The position numbers and the translations under genes were made by a program. A model generated the notes under the pieces. It saw only the letters and a program-made list of their open reading frames with translations, was not told the origin of the DNA and ran no database searches. Shown here in pieces: positions 1 to 8,501 of a stretch of 64,000 nucleotides of DNA (the first letter of the stretch is position 1; every line of letters begins with the position of its first letter). The DNA comes from Pectobacterium fontis (GTDB taxonomy: Bacteria > Pseudomonadota > Gammaproteobacteria > Enterobacterales > Enterobacteriaceae), in assembly GCF_000803215.1 (NCBI RefSeq), contig NZ_JSXC01000026.1, positions 47,412 to 111,411 of the forward strand. The letters run 5' to 3'.

Positions 1-420
1 AATGAACGTGTTGTAGACGCCTTTGGACAGCGCTTCGGCATCGTTCCCGCCCGTCCAGACGTTCTGGCCTTTTTTACCGACGATGATCGCCGTGCCGGTA
101 TCCTGACAGGTCGGCAGAATGCCTTTAGCGGAAATTTCTGAGTTGCGCAGGAATTGCAGGGCAACGTATTTGTCGTTTTCGCTGGCTTCAGGGTCGTGGA
201 GAATATCGGCAACTTGCTGTTGGTGAGCGGGGCGGAGCATGAAAGAGGCGTCGTGGAAGGCTTGCTGAGCCAGCAGGGTCAATGCGGCTGGATCGATCTT
301 AAGGATGTCCTGGCCTTCAAACTGTGTGACAGAGACAAAATCGCTGCTCAACAGGCGATATTCGGTGTCATCTTTACGGAGTGGAAAAGGATCTTGGTAA
401 TAGAAGGGTTTATTCGACAT
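1..420 (-). CDS. fumA: Class I fumarate hydratase, N-terminal part (runs off left edge)
   Basis: The minus strand is open from an ATG at 420 to the window edge, giving about 140 codons without a stop. The start [14 protein letters not shown] and the later [18 protein letters not shown] stretch match what I recall of E. coli FumA/FumB, iron-sulfur fumarases of the TCA cycle that hydrate fumarate to malate. The cysteine in PTCQDTG is one expected [4Fe-4S] ligand in this family. The remaining three quarters of the protein lies outside the window. FumA versus FumB cannot be decided from this part. The gene reads away from the LysR gene to its right. Confidence 0.9.
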   Translation of the reverse strand, partial: MSNKPFYYQDPFPLRKDDTEYRLLSSDFVSVTQFEGQDILKIDPAALTLLAQQAFHDASFMLRPAHQQQVADILHDPEASENDKYVALQFLRNSEISAKGILPTCQDTGTAIIVGKKGQNVWTGGNDAEALSKGVYNTFI

Positions 421-761
421 TTTTTTCTCACTTGCAATTGCATTAATTAGTCAATTCCGACCTTTATAGGATTCAACGTCTTATTATTAAGGTAAGGCGC
501 ATTACCACAGCACTACAGGGATGTCTCGAATACAAAAGTAGTAATCACTATAATAGTATGGTTTTTTGTCGGGAAGTACTACTTTGGTACATCATAATAA
601 GGATATTGTGCACGATTTCTCGCTGTAACAGACGAGCGAGGCTGCGGTACGGCACCCGTTTTACATGTTCGTGTAATATCGGAAAACGCGTCCGGTTTAG
701 CGCGGAAATATTCCTCTTTTAATTGGCTTAATTAAGTAAAGTAAACGGTTAAATTAAAAAT
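421..761. other. Intergenic region between fumA and a LysR gene
   Basis: A 341-bp AT-rich stretch lies upstream of fumA and downstream of the minus-strand LysR gene. It holds the long inverted repeat listed separately and a CTCGCT/AGCGAG hairpin near 617-643. I see no convincing open frame here. Confidence 0.6.
531..589. repeat. Inverted repeat upstream of fumA
   Basis: Arms AAAGTAGTA (535-543) and TACTACTTT (577-585) are perfect reverse complements with a 33-nt spacer. TAC (531-533) and GTA (587-589) extend the match across one mismatched pair. It lies about 110-170 bp upstream of the fumA start, so it could be an operator pair or a transcript hairpin. The binding protein is unknown. Confidence 0.55.
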
Positions 762-1655
762 TTAGGTGACTTGCAACGATGATGGCATATTTTCTTGCTG
801 AGCAAGGAAATTGTCGATCATCCACAGCCCTGCCGGACCGGGTGGATGAGGCTTGGACCAGACAATATCCACATCAATCCACTGCGGCCAGCCGGATACC
901 GGCAGTTCTACCAGCTTCTGTCTGTCGTATTGCGCCACCAGCCAGCGAGGCAGGATGCTCCAGCCGTGCCCCTGCTGCGCCATTTCCAACAGCATCAGAT
1001 AGGATGGTGCAGACCAGACAATCCCTTCCGGTTGCAGCCGGTCGCTGCGTTTATAGGTATTGAGATAGAGTTGGCGAACGGTTGCCAACTGGCTGCGAGT
1101 GACGCTTTTTTCCATCGCTAGCGGGTGCGCCACCGACACAAAAATGGCCATTTCGGTCTTTATCTGCAAACGCGCGGCGGCAACATCGGGCGGGTAATCC
1201 GTCTGTGCGCGTAATATGCCAACATGCGCCCGGTTCATTTGCAGCAGATCAATCACGTCGTCACCTTCCGCAATCAGGCATTCAAATTCAATATCGGGAA
1301 AGTGATGGGCGAAACGTTGGAGCACCGGCTCGTAATGGGTCGCTTGCCAGATGTCAGAGAGCACAAACGTCAGGCGGGGTTCGATATGATCGGCCAGACG
1401 GATCGCCAGTTCATCCAGCGCCTCACTGGCGGATAAGATCGCCTGTACGTGAGAAAGCACTTTTCTGCCCGCCAGCGTGAGCGTGGGCTGGTGGCCCGAT
1501 CGATCAAACAGCGTCAACCCCAGATCGGCTTCCAGATTGGCGATAGCCGCGCTGATGGTAGACTGGCTTTTATGGAGCCGTCGCGCAGCGGCGGAAAACG
1601 AACCCGCATCGACGGCGGTGATAAAAGCCAGCAGGGATTCCGGTGAATATCGCAT
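762..1655 (-). CDS. LysR-family transcriptional regulator
   Basis: This is 297 residues, the usual LysR length. The N-terminal winged helix-turn-helix (about residues 5-62) includes FSAAARRLHKSQSTISAAIA and LGLTLFDRSG, standard LysR features. The rest is the periplasmic-binding-like effector domain. It is divergent from a PACE-family efflux gene starting at 1851, with about 195 bp between them. That geometry is typical of a LysR protein controlling its neighbour, and resembles the AceR-AceI pair of Acinetobacter. The effector is unknown, and control of the pump is inferred from position only. Confidence 0.9.
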   Translation of the reverse strand: MRYSPESLLAFITAVDAGSFSAAARRLHKSQSTISAAIANLEADLGLTLFDRSGHQPTLTLAGRKVLSHVQAILSASEALDELAIRLADHIEPRLTFVLSDIWQATHYEPVLQRFAHHFPDIEFECLIAEGDDVIDLLQMNRAHVGILRAQTDYPPDVAAARLQIKTEMAIFVSVAHPLAMEKSVTRSQLATVRQLYLNTYKRSDRLQPEGIVWSAPSYLMLLEMAQQGHGWSILPRWLVAQYDRQKLVELPVSGWPQWIDVDIVWSKPHPPGPAGLWMIDNFLAQQENMPSSLQVT

Positions 1656-1748
1656 CGTTATCTATCCCCTAATAATTCGAGTGTCAGGACACCCTGTTAA
1701 CGCCCCGCACGCCGCTTGCGCTGGCCGGTCAGAGCAAGGCTCAGCAAT

Positions 1749-1783
1749 GAGTCTAATATATCGATTTTATCGATGGAGTCTAA
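1749..1783. promoter_or_regulatory. Repeat-rich divergent promoter, candidate LysR operator
   Basis: GAGTCTAA occurs at 1749-1756 and again at 1776-1783, 27 bp apart (about 2.5 helical turns). Between them lies the near-palindrome ATCGATTTTATCGAT. LysR proteins often bind spaced repeats between divergent genes, so this is the best operator candidate here. No promoter hexamers are assigned. Confidence 0.4.
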
Positions 1784-1850
1784 CTGTACTCTACCATCTT
1801 ATGCGATGAAAATGCGCGCAGTCAGAACCAATAGTTAAAGTGAATATGCT

Positions 1851-2321
1851 ATGAAAAAGAACACGACGAGAACATTGCGTGAACGTCTGTGCCACGCCGT
1901 TGGCTTTGAAGTTATCGCAACGATGATCTGTGCGCCAACGGCTGCCTGGCTGATGAATAAGTCGGTTTTTGATATGGGCACGTTGACACTTATTTTGGCG
2001 AGTGTTGCGATGGTCTGGAATATGACCTACAACGCAGTATTCGATCGCTTATGGCCTGCGGATCGCGTAAAACGTCGGCTGCCGATCCGTATCGCCCACG
2101 CGTTGGGGTTTGAGGGCGGCTTTATTCTGATTGGCCTGCCGCTGGCGGCATGGGTATTGAACGTCACCCTGTGGCAGGCGCTGATGCTTGAGATCGGTTT
2201 TTTCCTGTTCTTCCTGCCGTACACCGTGGTGTACAACTGGTGTTACGACGTATTACGTGAACGCATCATAAACCGTCGTCAGCGTGCCCGTTCAGTGTCG
2301 TGTGAATCTCACCTGCGTTAA
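1851..2321 (+). CDS. PACE-family small multidrug (chlorhexidine-type) efflux protein
   Basis: The protein is 156 residues with four predicted membrane helices arranged as two similar halves. Each half starts with a matching pattern (RLCHAVGFE and RIAHALGFE) about 70 residues apart, which is the tandem bacterial transmembrane pair domain of the PACE family (AceI). Family members are inner-membrane exporters of chlorhexidine, acriflavine and, for some, short-chain diamines. The N-terminal helix carries the acidic residue in GFE that is important in AceI. It stands alone, divergent from the LysR gene. The family call is strong; the natural substrate is unknown. Confidence 0.85.
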   Translation: MKKNTTRTLRERLCHAVGFEVIATMICAPTAAWLMNKSVFDMGTLTLILASVAMVWNMTYNAVFDRLWPADRVKRRLPIRIAHALGFEGGFILIGLPLAAWVLNVTLWQALMLEIGFFLFFLPYTVVYNWCYDVLRERIINRRQRARSVSCESHLR

Positions 2322-2362
2322 GGTCGTTTGGGAACTACGGTGTCTGTGACGAGAAGGGCATT

Positions 2363-2386
2363 CAGCAGCGGGTTACGCCGCTGCTG
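2363..2386. terminator. Hairpin between convergent genes
   Basis: CAGCAGCGG (2363-2371) and CCGCTGCTG (2378-2386) form a perfect 9-bp stem with a 6-nt loop. It sits between the PACE gene (plus) and the Sua5/YciO-like gene (minus), ending both. No strong T tract follows on either strand. Confidence 0.6.
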
Positions 2387-2405
2387 TAATAAGTGGTGAT
2401 AGCGG

Positions 2406-3185
2406 CTAATAGTAATCGCCGTGCCGATAGTCCCAGGTGGTGAAGATGTCAGACATGAGCGACATCACGCTGTCCACGTCCAGCCCTTTGCGTATCAGTG
2501 CCGGACAAGGAAATATATGACGTCTTCCTTGCTGTTCCGGTACGAGCCTTCCCTTCATATCCACCATCGACACCATTACCCCTTGCTCGTAGCGTGTGTC
2601 ATGGGATTTATTTGGCTGGATAGATTTCACGTAATCGTCGGCTTCGATAATCAGATCGGCAAAGGCGCTGATACGCTCGCCGATCCCTGCCACCTCGCCC
2701 CGGTTGCCTTTACCAGACGGGTTGGCCGAGCTGGCAAAGGTTAATTTACCGTACTTTTCCCACAGTTCCTGCGTGAGCATTTCACTCGGCTTACCGAATT
2801 TAATCACGAAGCAACTGGTTTGGCGATCGTCCATCATCAACGCTTTCGAACCATCTTCGGGGATACGCGCCAGAGCGCTATCGTGCCAGGGAAGGATGCA
2901 GCCCAGCAGCACATCGGCATCCCAATGGCGTTGATATAACTGTTCGATTTCTGGATTCAACTGCGCCAGCGCTTTCAACTGCGCGAGAGAACCGCACAGC
3001 ACGACGCCTGGCTTGTTTCGGTTGCGCTGCTTGGCGTCAAACTTGCGCTCCAGCCCGATTTTATCGGTAGCCATGATGATGTAACCCACCTTGGTGGGGG
3101 AGACGATGATGCCTCCGCCGTGCGACATCATCTGTACTGCATCATCATGCAAGCCGCCATTCCAGTGAACTTTATTTCCACTCAT
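2406..3185 (-). CDS. Sua5/YciO/YrdC-family protein
   Basis: The 259-residue protein has the YrdC-like dsRNA-binding fold pattern: an early segment GGIIVSPTKVGYIIMATDK, a KQRNRNKPGVV loop like the KxR..KP motif of TsaC/Sua5, and the TFASSANPSGKGNRGE segment near residues 150-165. TsaC/Sua5 enzymes make threonylcarbamoyl-AMP for tRNA t6A modification. This sequence is divergent from canonical TsaC, so a paralogue of YciO type with an uncertain substrate is more likely than the essential enzyme. It is a single gene convergent with the PACE gene. Confidence 0.7.
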   Translation of the reverse strand: MSGNKVHWNGGLHDDAVQMMSHGGGIIVSPTKVGYIIMATDKIGLERKFDAKQRNRNKPGVVLCGSLAQLKALAQLNPEIEQLYQRHWDADVLLGCILPWHDSALARIPEDGSKALMMDDRQTSCFVIKFGKPSEMLTQELWEKYGKLTFASSANPSGKGNRGEVAGIGERISAFADLIIEADDYVKSIQPNKSHDTRYEQGVMVSMVDMKGRLVPEQQGRRHIFPCPALIRKGLDVDSVMSLMSDIFTTWDYRHGDYY

Positions 3186-3486
3186 GTTGCCTCCACTAAG
3201 AGAGAAAAAACGGAGTTCTATGGTGTAGCATCTCTTTGCATCACAAAGTTGCGCAAAAAGTAACCATAAATATCGGTGGAAATAAAAACTGAGCTTGTAC
3301 TTTGCGTGTCAGTTATCGCGCTCTGATAGGGGATGACCAGCCTGCATTGAGCAATACAGGCTGCCTGAGATCATACCGATTGCTTAAGCCCGTTGTGAGG
3401 GGAAACACAGAGGGGAGGCTCCCGTAGGAAGGCCCCCCGCCCCGTGTATCTCGATGCTCAAACGATCTTAGGGTTAAGGGAAGAGC
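3186..3486. other. Intergenic region with an unassigned hairpin
   Basis: About 300 bp separate two minus-strand genes. CAGCCTG (3338-3344) and CAGGCTG (3357-3363) with inner ATTG/CAAT pairs form an 11-bp stem with one mismatch and a 2-nt loop. Neither flank has a T tract, so it is not a clear terminator. A GC-rich run at 3410-3450 follows the end of the reductase gene. No gene is seen. Confidence 0.5.
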
Positions 3487-5016
3487 TTATTTCTTGCTGA
3501 ACTTCATATAATCCAGTGCACTTTCTGCCGCGATACGCCCCGAGTTGAGCGCAAAGCCGAAGGTGCCGCCGCCCAGCAGCAGGTCATAGGTGTCGCCATA
3601 CATCCCGGCGGCATCATTACCCGTCACGTACAAACCTGGAATGACCTCGCCCGATTTATCGATTGCCTGCATTTTCTCGTCAATCTTCACGCCGCCTAAT
3701 GTGCCCAGCGCAGCGGGCTGCATTCTTACTGCATAGAACGGGCCGGTTTTGACTGGACGCAGGTAATCCATGTTTTTGTTAAACACCTCATCCCGTTTTT
3801 GCGCCGCAAACTTATTGTTTTCTTCCAGCGTATTTTTCAGCACGCTCGCATCAACACCGATCCCTTTCGCCAGCCCGTCGATGGTGGCGGATTTGAAGAC
3901 AAAGCCGCGGTTTTTCTCACTTTCCTTGCTAAATTCGCTATCAAATTTTGTCAGCTTGGTATTGGCGATCACCCATTCGCCAATCGGCACATCAATGCCG
4001 TCTTCGACGTAATGTTTACGGGAGGTTTCGTCGAAAATGGAGTACATGATGCCGCCCACTTTTGACAGCGCATTGCCGGAGTGTGGCCAGATGATGACGT
4101 TGGATTCATCGGTAAAGCGGCGACCGTGTTGGTCAACCCACAGATAAGGTTGGCGTGCAGCCGCCAGCAGGTGAGAGTTGGGCGCGTAGTCCGGCAGGCC
4201 GGGGCGATAGGCTTGTAACACTCCCAGCCCGTCCGGTTTGGCACCGGCTTTCCAGGCCATATTAATGCCGTCGCCGTCTTTGCCGACGTTACCCACCATG
4301 ATGGTATCGGGGAAGGCGGCATATTTTTGCAGCATCTCTTTGTTATTGGCATAGCCGCCCGTGGCAATGATGACGGCCTTGGCATCGATCTGGAAAGTGT
4401 TGCCTTCGCTATCCTGAGCGATGACGCCGGCGACCTTGCCGTCTTTCACGACCAGATCTTTGCCCGCTGTTTTCACCAGCGTGGTGACGTCCATTGTTTT
4501 AAACTGCTCGTGAAATGTCTTGATCAGGTGGCGTCCGTGACCGGGGCCGTCGATCACATGCCAGGTCAGCATACCGCCAGGGCCGCCAGGGCCGATGTAT
4601 TCAAACTTGATGCCTTTTGATTTCACCCACTCAATGGTATCGGCAGAGCGGTTGACGAAGGCACGCACTACGAAGGGATTCGCCATCCAGTGGCTGTATT
4701 CCATGATGGTCTTAAAGGCCATATCCGGCGTGACCACAATCCCCTGACGTTTCTGCATGCTGCTGTTGGCGGCGAAGATGCCTTCGGCAAAGTTACCTGT
4801 GCCACCGACAATCGGCTGTTTTTCCAGCAGGACGATTTTCGCCCCTTTCTCTGCGGAGGCCATCGTTGCTGAGGTGCCCGCCGCGCCTGCCCCGATAATC
4901 ACGATATCGGCACTTTTCGGTATTTCCGGCTTTGCCGCATCCGCCGCCTGCGCGGCAGACCAGCCCATCATCGAGAGACAGAGCGTCGTGAGTACACTTT
5001 TTCTGAAGCGTTTCAT
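3487..5016 (-). CDS. Secreted FAD-dependent reductase (flavocytochrome c / fumarate-reductase-like)
   Basis: The protein is 509 residues. A signal peptide (residues 1 to about 24, ending SAAQAADA) predicts export. An FAD-binding Rossmann segment VIIGAGAAGTSATMASAEKG follows at about 40-59. The fold resembles the flavoprotein domain of soluble fumarate and urocanate reductases. No haem motif is present and no FMN domain is fused. In Shewanella fumarate reductase the C-terminal signature carries a substrate-binding arginine; here that stretch reads GDTYDLLLGGGTFGFALNSG, so fumarate may not be the substrate. It is the last gene of the operon, 41 bp after the FMN-carrier gene, with a good AAGGAAAA ribosome site. 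Family call firm, substrate unknown. Confidence 0.85.
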   Translation of the reverse strand: MKRFRKSVLTTLCLSMMGWSAAQAADAAKPEIPKSADIVIIGAGAAGTSATMASAEKGAKIVLLEKQPIVGGTGNFAEGIFAANSSMQKRQGIVVTPDMAFKTIMEYSHWMANPFVVRAFVNRSADTIEWVKSKGIKFEYIGPGGPGGMLTWHVIDGPGHGRHLIKTFHEQFKTMDVTTLVKTAGKDLVVKDGKVAGVIAQDSEGNTFQIDAKAVIIATGGYANNKEMLQKYAAFPDTIMVGNVGKDGDGINMAWKAGAKPDGLGVLQAYRPGLPDYAPNSHLLAAARQPYLWVDQHGRRFTDESNVIIWPHSGNALSKVGGIMYSIFDETSRKHYVEDGIDVPIGEWVIANTKLTKFDSEFSKESEKNRGFVFKSATIDGLAKGIGVDASVLKNTLEENNKFAAQKRDEVFNKNMDYLRPVKTGPFYAVRMQPAALGTLGGVKIDEKMQAIDKSGEVIPGLYVTGNDAAGMYGDTYDLLLGGGTFGFALNSGRIAAESALDYMKFSKK

Positions 5017-5057
5017 GATGTTTTCCTTAGTGTTATTAATATTTTTACAACACGGTA

Positions 5058-5405
5058 TTATTTCGCCTTTGCCTGTGAGTACGCGTCTTCTGCGGCTTCT
5101 TTTACTGCGCCGCTGGTCATCGTGGCGCCGGAGATCCCATCAACCTCTATGCTTTGCTTTTCGGTCATGGTTTTCGCGAGTTCTACTGCCGCTTCTCCTC
5201 CGACTTCCGGGGTTTCTTCCGGGGCATCAATGGTGGATTTGAGCACTTTCCCCTGTGCATCGATATCCAGCGTAACGGTGACATCGCCGCCGATACCCTG
5301 TCTGGCGGCGGAATAGGTGCCGGGTGTAAAGCTCCCTTCTTGTGCGATCGCGGTTCCCACGGCGAATAACAGGCAGAATGGAAGGATTCCTGAGCAAATT
5401 TTCAT
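5058..5405 (-). CDS. Periplasmic FMN-binding electron carrier with ApbE flavinylation motif
   Basis: I chose the ATG at 5405 (115 residues) over an upstream frame starting at 5465. It follows a GGAA ribosome site and opens directly into a signal peptide, MKICSGILPFCLLFAVGTAIAQ. The mature part is one FMN_bind domain. Residues 89-95 read DGISGAT, matching the ApbE motif Dxx(S/T)GAT, with Thr95 as the expected site of covalent FMN. Similar domains sit in NqrC, RnfG and flavocytochrome reductases. As a free-standing carrier beside a secreted FAD reductase and NrfCD-like proteins, it probably passes electrons to the reductase. No apbE gene is visible in the window. Confidence 0.85.
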   Translation of the reverse strand: MKICSGILPFCLLFAVGTAIAQEGSFTPGTYSAARQGIGGDVTVTLDIDAQGKVLKSTIDAPEETPEVGGEAAVELAKTMTEKQSIEVDGISGATMTSGAVKEAAEDAYSQAKAK

Positions 5406-5470
5406 ATCAATAGTTCCAGTAGTTTTTGAATGAGTACGTTGAATAGCCCCGTTATTTCCCATCAATAAAG

Positions 5471-6847
5471 CTATCTCCCATGAATAAAGTGATAACCGTC
5501 ATCGTTATTGAGGGGCCTGAATATCAGGCAACAAATTGGTAAGCCGATGCCGAGTAATAAAAACAACAGACTGAAATGATTAAGGTTGAAAAACATGTCG
5601 AACTGAGAGAGAAAACGTAATATTGGAAATGTCAGCGTCATACTGAGCATGACGGAAAGTAATTGGCTAATGGTTAATAGGTTATTGCCGCTGTGGTACG
5701 TGCTGTTATTCAGATTACTGAAGGCCAGCGTGCTTTCCGCTGAATATAAGGTCGAAATCAGCACGCCTAATATGATGGTTATCATCCCGATGAGGAGCAT
5801 TGATTTTTCCTGCACGGCGGCGCTTAAAGCAAGGATGCAGAGTGATGTTACGCCGGTCGTCAGCATCAATAGCCGGCGATAGCCAATACGCTTGACCAGT
5901 GGCTCGAACAGCAGTTTTGACAGCAGCGCGCCGCTGGAAAAAAGCAGCAGAATCAGGCTGGTTTCAACGGGTTTACAGGCCAGTGTCGTTTGCAGCATCA
6001 GGGAGAGCACAACGGGTGTTGATGCCAGCAGGGTTCGTGTCGCAATGCCGCCAATCACGCCGACAGAAAAGGTTCTGATGCCAAACAGGGCGCGAGGAAA
6101 TAATACTGTTTCTGTGATGAGGTGCTGTCGATAATAAAGGCAAACCAACCCCAGCGTGCTGCAAGATAGGAATAATATGACGAACGTGGGAAAGATATTT
6201 TTCGTGGCGGTGGTTAGCATGAAGGCCACAAGAAATAACATCAAAATGGGAAAGGCGATTTCATAAACTCCCGTGCGTGACGTCTCTTTTATCGCCACAG
6301 CAGGAATATAGTGGGTTGCCAGAAAAAAGCAGAGTAAAGCCAGCGGAATATTCACGAGAAAAATAGCCTGCCAGGCGAGAAAATTAACCAGAATATTACC
6401 GACAACGGGGCCGATCAGGGTGCCGAATAATCCCAACAACGTCACCCGATTAAGAAAGCGCAACTTCAGGCTCTGTGGCGTGGTGCGGAGTATTACGGTT
6501 CTGATGATGGGCAGCATAAGCGCCCCACCAATACCTTGAATAAAGCGGAAAATGCTTAAGCTAGCGAGCGTGGTTGCCGTCATGCACAGCAGTGAGCCGA
6601 GCGTGAAAATAGCGATCGCTATCTGGTAGGTTTTCCGTTCCCCCAGTCGTTCCGCCAGCCAGCTATTGGCTGGCGTAAACGCCACGACCGTGACAATGTA
6701 GGAAATCACAATCGTTTCCATATGCAATACCGGCTGGTGCAGCGACTGTGCGATAGCAGGAATGGCGATATACACCATGGTGGTATCCAGGGATTGCATG
6801 AAAAAGGTGGCGGAAGCAATCCAGAATAAGACCCACGACGTATTCAT
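5471..6847 (-). CDS. MFS transporter, DHA2 (EmrB/QacA)-like
   Basis: The 458-residue integral membrane protein has many hydrophobic helices. The MFS loop signature appears as WLAERLGERKTYQIAIAIF near residues 64-82, and the GALMLPIIRTVILR segment is typical of drug:H+ antiporters. Its ATG at 6847 immediately follows the nrfD-like stop codon, so the two are probably translationally coupled. A transporter embedded in a respiratory operon suggests movement of the electron acceptor, its reduced product, or a toxic form of either. The direction of transport is not shown by the sequence. Confidence 0.85.
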   Translation of the reverse strand: MNTSWVLFWIASATFFMQSLDTTMVYIAIPAIAQSLHQPVLHMETIVISYIVTVVAFTPANSWLAERLGERKTYQIAIAIFTLGSLLCMTATTLASLSIFRFIQGIGGALMLPIIRTVILRTTPQSLKLRFLNRVTLLGLFGTLIGPVVGNILVNFLAWQAIFLVNIPLALLCFFLATHYIPAVAIKETSRTGVYEIAFPILMLFLVAFMLTTATKNIFPTFVILFLSCSTLGLVCLYYRQHLITETVLFPRALFGIRTFSVGVIGGIATRTLLASTPVVLSLMLQTTLACKPVETSLILLLFSSGALLSKLLFEPLVKRIGYRRLLMLTTGVTSLCILALSAAVQEKSMLLIGMITIILGVLISTLYSAESTLAFSNLNNSTYHSGNNLLTISQLLSVMLSMTLTFPILRFLSQFDMFFNLNHFSLLFLLLGIGLPICCLIFRPLNNDDGYHFIHGR

Positions 6848-7810
6848 TTAGGCCACCGTCATCTGTCCGGCATACAGCACGAACAGGCGTAGCAGGAACA
6901 CGCCGAACAGGCTCATGGCGGCTAACGTTATCATTTGCCTTTTGCCGGAATGGCAAGAGGGTTTGCGTACCCGGTTGGCGATGGCAGGGATCACAATGCC
7001 GATACCGATAATGCCAATCCAGAATACGCCGCCCCAGAAGCCCGACAGCGCGGTTTGTGCGGCGACCACTTTTTGTCCTCCACCAAGCAGCAGCCCGATA
7101 AAGAACGCGAACAGTAGAAATAGCTCGGCGTACACCACCGGGGTTTCCACGCGATGGATGAAGTGCAGGGAGCGTGAGTTCCCCGACGTATGCTGCCCCC
7201 ACGCGCTAGCCAACAACATAACGGCAATACCTGACGTGGTGCCGGAGACCAAAAACAGGACGGGCAGAATGGGGTTGTTCAACAGCGGGAACGACTTCAG
7301 TGCTGACAGCAGAAAGCCGGTATAGCAACCAAGCAGGATCGCCAGCACCAGCAGCAGGTTTGCAATCACTCCCGCTTTTTTGACGATCATCGTGGTGAAG
7401 CTACGCACTCGTGCCGCCAGTGCGGGCCGTCGCCAGACGGTTTCAAGCTGCGTCAGCCAGACGTCATGATAAAGCGTGATGAGCCATAGCAGCATCACCA
7501 CGAAATACACCTGAAAGAGCATCACACCAAGCGACATGATGGACGTTGGATTGTAAAAGACCATCAAATACCAAAAGGTAAAAGGCTTGGTCAGGTGAAA
7601 AATCAGAATCACCAGCCCGAGGATCACGGCGAGCGGCGCGACGATTGCCGTGGCTTTGATGACGCGATTGCTGCCGTGGTATTCGGCAGGCACAAAGTGC
7701 CTGAGGAGCATGGAGATCGTGACCATTCCGGCCGAAATACCGACCAGAAGCAGATAAATAGCGATGGGCCAGTCCCATACCAGCGTGTCGAACGTGAAGG
7801 CGTTATGCAT
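6848..7810 (-). CDS. NrfD/PsrC-like membrane quinol dehydrogenase subunit
   Basis: The protein is 320 residues with about eight to nine predicted membrane helices. The opening VWDWPIAIYLLLVGISAGM is characteristic of the NrfD/PsrC family, membrane anchors that oxidise menaquinol or ubiquinol and pass electrons to a partner ferredoxin subunit. The start at 7810 has a GAGGAG site and overlaps the end of the NrfC-like gene by 8 bases, so the two proteins should be made together. No catalytic molybdopterin subunit or cytochrome gene is nearby. The likely downstream acceptor is therefore the FMN/FAD pair in the same operon. Confidence 0.88.
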   Translation of the reverse strand: MHNAFTFDTLVWDWPIAIYLLLVGISAGMVTISMLLRHFVPAEYHGSNRVIKATAIVAPLAVILGLVILIFHLTKPFTFWYLMVFYNPTSIMSLGVMLFQVYFVVMLLWLITLYHDVWLTQLETVWRRPALAARVRSFTTMIVKKAGVIANLLLVLAILLGCYTGFLLSALKSFPLLNNPILPVLFLVSGTTSGIAVMLLASAWGQHTSGNSRSLHFIHRVETPVVYAELFLLFAFFIGLLLGGGQKVVAAQTALSGFWGGVFWIGIIGIGIVIPAIANRVRKPSCHSGKRQMITLAAMSLFGVFLLRLFVLYAGQMTVA

Positions 7811-8501
7811 TGTCGATGACTCCTCGTTTGCCCGGAATACGATAGAGTTGGGGTTCAGTGCCCAGATAAACCTTGGAGCGGTAGGTCGCGTTGCTCTCGA
7901 TCATCTTGGCAATGTTGCTTTCAGGATCGTTGAGATCGCCAAATACCAGCGCTTTGGTGGGGCAGATTTCGACGCAGGCAGGCTGTTTCCCGGCGGCCAG
8001 ATTGGTTTCCCGGCAGAAATTGCATTTGTCTGCTGTTTTCGTGACGGGATTGATGAAACGCACATGGTAAGGACACGCGGCAATACAGTAGCGGCAGCCC
8101 ACGCAGCGTTTATCGTTGACGTCAACAATGCCGGTGAGCGCATCTTTGAAGGATGCCCCCGTTGGGCAGACCGCCACGCAGGGCGGATTTTCACAATGCT
8201 GGCAGGACTTACGAAAAAATTGCTTGATGGCGCGCGTTTTTTCGACGGCGGGAATATCGACGGTTTGCAATATCTCCAAGCGGGTTACGCCATCAGGGAC
8301 ATTATTGGTCTCTTTGCAGGCCTTGATACAGGCTTTGCATCCGATACAGCGCATTTCGTTATGCAATAAGCCATATTTAACGGCTAATTTGCTCTGCGGT
8401 TTTTCTGACTCGTTTTGCGCTTGTGCGAGACCGATATGCCCAGTAACGGCAATCGCACTTCCCATATAGGCAATAAAACGACGGCGAGATAATTCTTCCA
8501 T
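7803..8501 (-). CDS. NrfC-like 4x[4Fe-4S] ferredoxin subunit with Tat signal
   Basis: I chose the ATG at 8501 (232 residues); a GTG at 8516 is also in frame. The start MEELSRRRFIAYMG is a twin-arginine signal, so the folded iron-sulfur protein should be exported. Four cysteine groups follow: CIGCKACIKAC, CQHCENPPCVAVC, CVGCRYCIAAC and CNFC...CVEIC, enough for four [4Fe-4S] clusters as in NrfC, PsrB and DmsB. It is the first gene of the minus-strand operon, followed by its NrfD-like partner. A role as electron wire from the quinol site to the FMN carrier is inferred from gene order. Confidence 0.88.
   Translation of the reverse strand: MEELSRRRFIAYMGSAIAVTGHIGLAQAQNESEKPQSKLAVKYGLLHNEMRCIGCKACIKACKETNNVPDGVTRLEILQTVDIPAVEKTRAIKQFFRKSCQHCENPPCVAVCPTGASFKDALTGIVDVNDKRCVGCRYCIAACPYHVRFINPVTKTADKCNFCRETNLAAGKQPACVEICPTKALVFGDLNDPESNIAKMIESNATYRSKVYLGTEPQLYRIPGKRGVIDNA

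Noticed and set aside
154..450. 98-codon plus-strand frame near the left edge
   Set aside because: It is antisense to the fumarase coding sequence, which has recognisable protein sequence on the minus strand.
2406..3185. Essential TsaC (YrdC) t6A enzyme
   Set aside because: The protein is longer than TsaC and diverges from its core motif; a paralogue is more likely.
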